Below, piece after piece: positions 56,739-64,000 of a stretch of 64,000 nt of DNA (position 1 is the stretch's first letter; every line of letters starts with the position of its first letter). Under the pieces are notes generated by a model, which saw nothing but the letters and a program-made list of their open reading frames with translations, ran no database searches and was not told the origin of the DNA. The position numbers and the translations under genes were made by a program. The DNA is taken from NCBI RefSeq assembly GCF_010183535.1, contig NC_071332.1, positions 10,354,001 through 10,418,000 of the forward strand, read 5' to 3'. This DNA comes from Caenorhabditis remanei (lineage: Eukaryota > Nematoda > Chromadorea > Rhabditida > Rhabditidae).

Positions 56739-58434
56739 ATGAATGGCAAAGAGAATTCCGCGCCGATGTGTACAGAGGACCAAAAAGCCGAGGTAAACCG
56801 AGAGAAATCTTGATTACGTTTGATTAACTCTTTTTTAAAGGTTATATCTCTCACTGAAGACACCATCCCTCACAAGCCAGCTCAGGCTAAAGAAGAGACT
56901 TGGTAGGGATGAATAATATCTGAATCTTGTAAAAAATTTTATTCTTCCAGCTGGAGCCTCGATGATTTCGATGTTGGACGGCCTCTGGGAAAGGGAAAAT
57001 TTGGAAACGTTTTCATTTCCCGAGAAAAGAAAACGAAACGGATCATCGCTCTGAAAGTGTTGTTCAAAACTCAGCTGCTCCAATTAGGCGTCAGCCATCA
57101 GTTGAAGCGTGAGATTGAAATTCAGTATCATTTGCGGTGTGTTTATTGCCACATTACTCATTGACCTTTCTGGACATTTGATTTTTCAGTCATCCAAATA
57201 TTCTCACACTCTACGGCTACTTCCATGATGATAAGCGTGTTTTCGTCATTCTCGATTACGCCAGCAGGGGAGAACTGTTCAACGTCCTCCAATCGCAGCC
57301 CGGACACAAAGTGTCTGAGGTCATCGCGGCCAGGTTGGGAAACTGGAAAATGCATCGTAAATCAATCGCTCATTCAGATTTGTCCGGCAACTTGCGAATG
57401 CTTTGAAGTACTGCCATTCAAAAGGAGTGATTCACAGAGATATCAAGCCTGAGAATCTCCTTCTTGATTCGAAACTTAATCTCAAGGTATGAAATAGATT
57501 TCACTACGTTTCTCGTGAGCGTAATATGCAATTGTCAAAACGGCACTTTCATTTTTGAACCAACGTTTGAATAAAGAAAGTTGTCCAGTTTAAAGCAAAA
57601 GTTTTAGCTTTGAACGATAGTACAGTTGCTATAAAAACTTAGCTCGAGATGCGTGTGCTGTTTTGCTTCAAAATGCGATTCGGTTCCTATTCTCCTCGGG
57701 ACAATTAATTAAAAATTACAGCTTGCCGACTTCGGATGGTCCGTTGTGGCCGATCATTCAAAACGTCACACTCTTTGCGGAACCATGGATTACTTGGCCC
57801 CGGAAATGGTGTCAAATCAGCCACATGATTTCAATGTTGATATTTGGGCCATCGGAATTTTACTCTTCGAAATGCTTGTCGGATACGCCCCTTTCGCTAA
57901 CCAGACTGGTGACAAATTGATAGCCAGAATCAAAGAATGCAAGATTTACGTAAGTCTTTGTTTGAAATAGTATCGAAATGCAGTTCTTCTCCAGAAGTTG
58001 AGGAGGAAGTTATGAAACAGGCAACTATTTCACAATTTCACTTCAATTTCATAACTTTTGATGTCTGTATTAGTCAGAAGTTGAACGGAAATGCTAAATA
58101 AGTCTAGCTCGAGATGCGTGTGCTGGTTTGCCACTGTGCGATCTGGTTCCTTTTCTCCTCGGGACAATTCTCAAAGCTTCGAAAATACGAATCTACTTTA
58201 TCTTATTATCATTCTACGTATTCTTTCCAGATTCCGTCTGGAGTGAGTGATGGAGCTGCCAGCTTGATAAACGCGATAATCAAGAAAGAGCCACAAGAAC
58301 GTCTTCCTCTGAACGATATTATGGCTCATCCATGGATCAAGGAGATGCAGGCTCGTGAAGACGTGGAGGTTCCTTTATTCATCGCTACGCTCACCAAATC
58401 ATCGTCTCGCAGCAATTCATCTAGTAACCAATAA
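56739..58434 (+). CDS. air-1: Aurora-type serine/threonine kinase
   Basis: Seven phase-consistent exons (56739-56792, 56841-56902, 56951-57136, 57190-57333, 57378-57486, 57722-57949, 58231-58434) give 328 residues. The short N-terminus (MNGKENSAP) is followed by the kinase domain: [12 protein letters not shown] (Gly loop), ALKVLF (catalytic Lys), [40 protein letters not shown] and the Aurora activation loop [16 protein letters not shown] with the regulatory Thr, then [18 protein letters not shown]. All catalytic residues are present. The Ser/Asn-rich tail matches AIR-1 (Aurora A-like, centrosome maturation and spindle assembly) more than AIR-2, and pax-1 and COG6 next door fit the remembered K07C11 synteny. 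Confidence 0.92.
57641..57706 (+). repeat. Intronic repeat copy 1 in air-1
   Basis: A 66-bp segment in intron 5, starting AGCTCGAGATGCGTGTGCTG and ending CTCCTCGGGACAATT, is repeated with about 85 per cent identity in intron 6 (58106-58169). It ends 15 bp before exon 6. Confidence 0.8.
58106..58169 (+). repeat. Intronic repeat copy 2 in air-1
   Basis: The second copy of the 64-66-bp segment, with the same first 20 bases and the same TTCTCCTCGGGACAATT end. It lies about 60 bp before exon 7, in the same orientation as copy 1. Confidence 0.8.
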
Positions 58435-59770
58435 ACCGCTTTTGCTCATTAAAATATCATTTTTCGACATGTCTTTCCAATATTTCTCTTCTTCTCTCCC
58501 TGTTGTCCCTATTAGAACCGTATTCCATACGGCTACTAACTCTTTCCTATTTCTGATATTCGGTTTAAGCATTTCATCTTCGATTCACTAGTTTTTGTTT
58601 CTTTTCATCTACTAAAACAGGAGATTCGATCACTTGTTTCAATTCCGCTACTATGTGTGTGTGTAAATTTTTTAGGTTCCCGTGAAAGTACTGTATCGCG
58701 TGTCTCCATCTGCCCCATCTATTTTATTATGATTAGCATCCCACGTGTACCAATTATCGTATAAATGATGGTGCACCAATTTTTAATACGTTTAAAAAAG
58801 TTTTCTCGTGATATTCACACCATAGCACATTACATCCCGAATAGCTATTAAACCCCTGGGGTACTGTGCGGCGGCCCATCTTCCTAGACTGCCGTTTTCT
58901 TCTAATTCTCACACGAAATACAATGCTTTCTAAAATCCATTACTCAAACATTGATGGCGGTAAGTAGGGTTCCATCGTCAAAACACTGCCGCCGTCTTTT
59001 TGGCAGTGTCTTTCTTCTTCCGCCAAAAAAGTAGCATGATGTGCAAACAATCGTATTAACGAGTTGCCAACTCAGCTCGTTAAACGATTCAATGGAAATG
59101 CAAGGTATGATTACTAGGAAAACAAGTGATTTCATTAGTATTTGAACGCGCGAAATATGTGTATTTGATAGAACATCCGGTAGGACATTGTGATGGATAA
59201 GTTAATATTTGAAGAGATTTGTAGATGTAATTAGGAGAGCACAAATACAAGTGATACTGTCTATAGAAGGTGTTTGTCAAGTGGTTTCCTGCTAATTGGG
59301 TCAGACAAATCAATTGAATGATGGAGATACAGGGACGATCAGGTTCTCCAGAAAAGAAATCAACATCATTCTTCTTTTTGACGTGGAGCACATTCGCAGT
59401 CTTTAAAGTTGCAATTAGTTCCATGAAAATCGAAATCACACAACAATTGATACCCATGTTGGACGAAATACGGTTACTATCAGAACATTTGAATATTTCA
59501 TCTGAAAAAGAGATTCTCAGAACCAGAATAAAGTTTACATCCGACGTCTCCTCGTTCCTTTTCCCACCGGCTGTCTCCTATTTGTTGCTTACATACAGTA
59601 GTCTGTCCCGAGTAACCATCTCAACAAATACCTACACAGAAGCTTCTGTTTGTCTCCTAACGGGATGATGATGGGCGGAGCATAAAGAGATTATATGAAA
59701 GCTCTGCTACGGACCAGTTACTTTTCGGACCACCATCCGCTTCGCTTCGCACAGTCACACTTGCTCGAGC
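58435..59770. other. Intergenic region upstream of pax-1
   Basis: About 1.3 kb with the air-1 3' UTR and the pax-1 control region. A GGCAGTGT / ACACTGCC inverted pair lies near 58,980-59,008. No exon chain or RNA gene is supported. Confidence 0.4.
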
Positions 59771-60724
59771 ATGAATTGCGATGCAGCTCAACCGTGGATG
59801 ATGTCGTATCATCCAACGACTCCAGACGTCTTCTGGACGACTTCTTCATCAACGTCGGCGTCGACTACTCCAGAACAGTATTTGGGAAGTGGAACGGCCT
59901 CAGGATATGGTAAGTGGATACACGATAGTAATAATTTTGTGGAAGTTTAGATTCGAAACGTATTTTCTTCTACGTTCAAAAAAATTTTCAGCCTCAACCA
60001 ATTCTCCAGTTAAAACTGCGGAGATCAATCAACTCGGAGGAGTTTTTGTGAATGGGAGACCACTTCCAATTGAGATGAGATGTAAAATTGTCGAGTTGGC
60101 AAGACAAGGAACCCGTCCATGTGAGTTATATTCTTATCCTCAGTTCAAATGAAATCATTTCCTTCAGGTGACATCTCTCGTCAGTTGAAAATCAGTCATG
60201 GTTGTGTATCAAAGATATTGACTCGATTCTCTGAAAATGGTACTATCATGCCAGGGACGATTGGTGGATCAAGACCGAGAGTCACTACTCCAAAAGTAAA
60301 AAGTTTTCATGATAAGAAGTTTTTGATTCAATAAATTTGCAGGTAGTTGAGTATATCCGAAGTCTGAAAAGAGCAGATCCTGGTATCTTCGCATGGGAAA
60401 TAAGAGATCGATTGATCTCTGCGGACATTTGCGATAGAGCGAACTTGCCGTCCGTGAGCAGCATTAGTAGGATTCTGAGAAATAAAAATGGTAAGAATTA
60501 AGTGAAATGGCATCTCATAATTCGAGTGTTTAGGCTCCATCTCCACGTCTTCAAACTCCCAGCTTCGGTATATTAGAAATCAATTAGAAGAACAACAACA
60601 GCAACATCAATATATGGAATTTAACAATAATGATTTGAATCAGATGAATGGAAACATTGGATACAATGTGACTGCTCCGAACACTCCTCCATCTTATGAC
60701 TCCTATCATTACATGCCTCATTGA
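59771..60724 (+). CDS. pax-1: PAX transcription factor, paired domain only
   Basis: Five exons (59771-59909, 59992-60120, 60168-60295, 60343-60490, 60534-60724) give 244 residues. The N-terminus is Ser/Thr-rich. Residues about 60-190 are a complete paired domain: [62 protein letters not shown] and the RED subdomain with [14 protein letters not shown] and [14 protein letters not shown]. There is no homeodomain. The tail is Gln/Asn-rich ([10 protein letters not shown]) and ends [12 protein letters not shown]. This is the PAX1/9 layout and matches C. elegans pax-1 in content and place. It binds DNA through the paired domain and acts as a developmental regulator. Confidence 0.92.
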
Positions 60725-60819
60725 GATAAATGGCTTTTTTTTCTGTATAATAAGTTCTTCTTTATTTGAATTTACATGTATAAAGTATAACGGAATGAAA
60801 TAATTCGATAATGATAATT

Positions 60820-61636
60820 TCAATCATCGGCAGTCCAGACATCAGCCTCTTTTGTCTCTGAGGTCGATGGCTGTGCATCATCTCTCTCAGCTCCCTCTGA
60901 TTCAACTGACACGGTATCGTCCTGAAAATTAAACAGATTTCTTTAGATTGTTAATTTTCAAAGTGACCTCTTTTCCTTCTGGAACCTGCAACTTCTCCAT
61001 TTGCTCTTTTTGCATTTGTTCGAGTTTTTGGGTGGTGATCGTTTTCAATGGAATCAATTTTGGTTTGCAGAAGATGGGAGCGATTGATTCATCCTGCAAA
61101 TAGTATTTTTCATGCACGTAAGATAGGTCTCCATATATTTAGATTTTTTTTTTCAATGTCATAAAACCCCGAAATTTCGGAATCCGGATTCCGGTCAACT
61201 ATAATATTGAGGTTTGGAAGCTTGAAAATAAATAAAAAACAAACTGAATAAGACACATGTTTTCTAGCCCAGATACACGGCAGAAAAATATTTTCAAAAA
61301 ACGTATTTGTTTATCAAGAACTGCTCTTTCCCCGCCGTTAATTATTAGCTTCAACCCCATATTTATCTTCTTTGAACAACTAGAAAAAATATGAACTGTG
61401 ATCCACTCACTTGAAATAGATAGCACTCATCAACCCACAGCTTCTCCTCCAATTTCACTCCGTGTGCCATAATGAATCTGAAAAGAAAAAGAAAATAAAA
61501 TAAAGAGAAGAAGCTCCGGGGAATTCGATTGTGTGTCTTAAGAGTACCTTTCATTTCCTTCGCCCGTCTCGGTTGCCATGGAGATATTGAGCTCTCCAAG
61601 AGCCGTGTGCAAGACGCCGTCTTCCAAATCTCCCAT
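60820..61636 (-). CDS. BBIP1-like BBSome subunit
   Basis: Four exons (61636-61548, 61477-61411, 61093-60968, 60921-60820) give 127 residues. The third exon carries IFCKPKLIPLKTITTQKLEQ, closely matching the only well-conserved stretch of BBIP1/BBIP10 (C-K-P-K-L-[LI]-P-L-K-x-[LI]-T-x-x-K-L-E-x-M). The upstream VKLEEKLWVDECYLFQ is an amphipathic lead-in, and the acidic tail (EGAERDDAQPSTSETKEAD) is disordered. BBIP1 is the small eighteen-kDa-class-complex partner that stabilises the BBSome, the ciliary membrane-traffic coat. The protein is longer than the human one (about 92 residues) because of both termini. The donor GTCACT after exon 3 is weak but is the only one that keeps the frame. Assignment rests on one motif. 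Confidence 0.7.
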
Positions 61637-62036
61637 GTTGAGAATACGTCAGAATCAGAAAGAAAAAAAGAAAGGATATGGGAGAAGAAAATAATTTGAT
61701 GGTTCCGGTTGATGTGCCTTCGGATTCGGAAAAAGTGGGAAAAGATATAAAAGTTGTCTGAAAAATAAAGCCGTGACTGACAAGTATGCAGCTTTTATTA
61801 TGAGAAGAATCAATAAATTCAATCATCAAAAGTAACCAAACGCGGAAAAGTAAACAACAAGAAAATTGGTAAGTAAAACTAAGAATATGGGAGTATTGGG
61901 ATTGGAATAACGAGAAATTGGAAACGAAATGGGTGCCTAGACAACGAGAGAAGAGGAGAGAAAAAGAACGGAGATGAGATAGAGAAGAGACAGAAACAGA
62001 ATATATTCAGAAAAAAACGTCATGTTGTATTTGAGT
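61637..62036. other. Short intergenic region
   Basis: About 400 bp between two - strand genes, A/G-rich on the + strand (61,900-62,000). It should hold the 3' UTR of the kinase-like gene and the 5' flank of the BBIP1-like gene. The spacing is somewhat larger than in typical worm operons. Confidence 0.35.
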
Positions 62037-64000
62037 TTAGACTTGACTGACACGATTTCGAAATGAAGGACCGCCTGTGTTTCCACCAGAACTATTTCGA
62101 TTTACTCTTCCAGGTGGCTGAGCACCTGGAACTCTCAAATGACCCATTGAGTTAGCATGATGAGGAAGAGTTCCAGTAGTTCCTGTAGCTCCCCCGGCAG
62201 GGTTTTGATTCACGTCTCCGGATAGACCTGTCCAACTTCTACTCAGATTCAGAGACGGATTACTACTTTCGAATGCATCGTTTACAATTCCAATAGCTGG
62301 GGCTGCACTCAATCTACTCATTGGTACTTCGTAATGACTATTTGTTCGATTTGAAGAGCTCGGAGAATGCATTGATGATGAAGCTGAAATTAGTATTCAG
62401 AATTTCAAAATTTATTTATTTTATCGGCCTCTGGTTTACAGCCATTGTAACGTCACTGATTATCAGACGGTAATTCGTTTCTTCACGGGCCTTGCCTCTG
62501 CCGACAACAGCGCGAGAGGTAGGCAAACGCAGCAGCCGACACTTCCCGGGTTCCGCCGCCCGCTATGACATGCCTGCGAATTGGGCGGAGCTTAGCGACC
62601 GAGAGATGAAACGAGGAGAGAAACGAAAAACGATGAAGAAGAAAAATGGGGGAAATCGGTTCTTTTTTAACTCTGTTTTTTGTTCGTCTGTTTCAACTTT
62701 AATTCTTGTTTCGAAAGATATCCTGGTCAAAAACAACAGGGAGCTGATTTGAAACTCAATAAAATTTTAAAATAAAAACTTGAAAAACATAAATACCTCC
62801 GCCATAATCAGTCGATTCGGTATCTTCAGAATGAATACTCAAAGGTCTTTGATTTCTTGCTACTAAATCATCCATCGAATGAACTGGATTTCTGAATTTC
62901 TCTTTTTTCATCGACCTTCCAATACTGTTTTTAGCGGAGTTCCGTGCTCCACTTGCATTCCACATTGTGGCCGGACGATCTCCTTCTGAACATCTACTAT
63001 TTAAGATTATCAGTTTCATAAAATCTCACCGTAAGGATGTTCAAATCCACCGAAACTTTGGTTCAGAGGTGATGGAGATGGAGGTTCCATATCTACTCCA
63101 ATTGGTGGGAAATCTCGCATTCGGTGGGATGGAGAAGGAGGTTCTCGACTGGAATTACTGTCTTGTGATGCATTGAAATTGATATTTTCAGATCCATCAT
63201 TCAATTGAATTGGTTTGTCGTCCTGAATTCACAGCTTACAATTCTTTCTTCCCTATAAACTGAAATACCTGGCATTGGGAATCTTCTCTCAAAGTCTCGA
63301 ATATTTTGAGAATTGTTGCAAAATTCGCTCGTTTCGTTGGATCAGTTGCTAGACACTGCTTTATAACTTTATAAATTCTTTTTGAAGGACAGTATGACGG
63401 CACTGGAAGTATCATACCACTTCGAACATTAGTCATTACTCGTTTTGAATCCATTTCTTTATATGGAACCTCTCCGAATGAAAACACCTCATATAGAAGT
63501 ACTCCATATGCCCACACATCACTTTTTGATGAAAAATTGAAATCTTTTAGAACTTCTGGGGCCATCCACCGTACATTATCCATTCCTTCCAAATCTTCCC
63601 GGCGAATTCCACCACTACTCAACACTTTTGGAATCCCCATCTCGAGTTTGGTGACGCCCGGATGACCGGAAAGCAGACATTTCTTGGCTGATAGATTTTT
63701 GTGAACATGAGGGAGTCTGAAAACAAAAAACATTGCTCCCGGTGAGGCTCGAACTCACGACCTTCAGATTATGAGACTGACGCGCTGCCTACTGCGCTAC
63801 GGAAGCACGAAAAAGAGTAAGGGAATGTGTGTAGATAAAAACTGCGACTAACCTCTCAAGATAGTTCATTCCGCGGGCAATATCAACGGATATTGCGAGA
63901 AGATCTTTGGGCGATAATTCAGAGGAATGATCTTCGTTCGGGGCACTGCAACTTTTTGAGTTAATAGGGTATACTAGTCAAATCAAACATACGAATCTCT
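62037..64000 (-). CDS. Receptor tyrosine kinase-like protein, 3' part; probable pseudokinase
   Basis: The 3' part of a gene that continues beyond the right edge. Exons seen: about 63955-63858, 63716-63269, 63222-63030, 62986-62797 and 62383-62037. The C-lobe is clear: [56 protein letters not shown] and a C-terminal helix [19 protein letters not shown] and the SDVWAYGV block mark the tyrosine kinase group. The catalytic loop, however, reads [11 protein letters not shown] instead of HRDLAARN-LL, and the DFG site reads KLEMGIPK, so both Asp residues are missing. The tail of about 250 residues is Ser/Pro/Gly-rich ([25 protein letters not shown]). A ROS1/ALK-like receptor such as rol-3 is a guess from position and motif spacing. 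Confidence 0.82.
63735..63807 (-). tRNA. tRNA-Met (CAT), elongator
   Basis: On the - strand the acceptor stem GCTTCCG (63807-63801) pairs with CGGGAGC (63742-63736) with one G-T wobble, followed by discriminator A. The D arm has GCGCAGTAGGCAGCGC, the anticodon loop has CTCATAA with CAT at 63774-63772, and the T arm has GTGAGTTCGAGCCTCAC. There is no intron. The body matches eukaryotic elongator, not initiator, tRNA-Met. It lies wholly in an intron of the kinase-like gene, on the same strand, so its polymerase III transcription could overlap that gene. Confidence 0.95.

Noticed and set aside
59089..59668. Reading frames upstream of pax-1
   Set aside because: No splice context or motif; composition like the neighbouring intergenic DNA.

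Overview
This window is nuclear DNA from a nematode, very probably a Caenorhabditis species of the elegans group. The signs are short introns (mostly 44-60 bp) ending in TTTTCAG, compact multi-exon genes on both strands, start codons directly preceded by trans-splice-like acceptors, and families typical of worms (serpentine chemoreceptors, GT92 and FkbM-like proteins, a PAX protein without a homeodomain, AIR-1-type Aurora kinase). From memory, the gene content matches a part of C. elegans chromosome V (F20D6 and K07C11 region: srp-7/srp-8, the AIFM3-like flavoprotein, TIMP genes, air-1, pax-1, cogc-6). That synteny is recollection, not a search result. The GGCCCG arrays and the transposon load suggest a species other than C. 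elegans.

Layout. 1-7.85 kb has no gene I can support. 7.85-8.77 kb encodes a Lys/Glu-rich protein with a hydrophobic N-terminus. 9.56-16.37 kb holds two tandem intracellular-type serpins on the + strand. The first has three mutually exclusive last exons, each carrying its own reactive-centre loop. Between the serpins, on the - strand, lies a full-length PEPCK-like gene that has lost its P-loop and looks like a pseudoenzyme. 16.7-20 kb has an FkbM-type methyltransferase-like gene and a GT92 glycosyltransferase. 20.2-25.4 kb has two paralogous seven-transmembrane chemoreceptor genes on the - strand; the first is split by a GGCCCG repeat element and by a 2.28-kb inverted-repeat transposon that itself contains a 0.68-kb fold-back element. 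25.8-33.5 kb has a two-PDZ protein, a four-TM membrane protein with a basic tail, and an AIFM3-like Rieske/FAD oxidoreductase.

36.3-44.4 kb: two single-domain TIMP-like inhibitors flank a carboxylesterase, followed by an MPPED-type metallophosphoesterase whose first intron contains G/C-tract repeats and a 24-bp array built on the nematode telomere hexamer TTAGGC. 46.0-49.8 kb: a young Ty3/gypsy element with apparently identical 175-bp LTRs and a 5-bp target duplication, whose single ORF joins gag directly to mid-RT (protease and N-terminal RT missing). 51.8-56.4 kb: a small one-TM protein and COG6. 56.7-60.7 kb: Aurora kinase air-1 and pax-1. 60.8-64 kb: a BBIP1-like BBSome subunit and the 3' part of a receptor tyrosine kinase-like gene that lacks the catalytic Asp residues; a tRNA-Met(CAT) lies inside one of its introns.

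Coordinates of multi-exon genes run from start codon to stop codon. Exon limits were set by hand from GT/AG sites and reading-frame phase; they are given in the evidence and may be off by a base or two.
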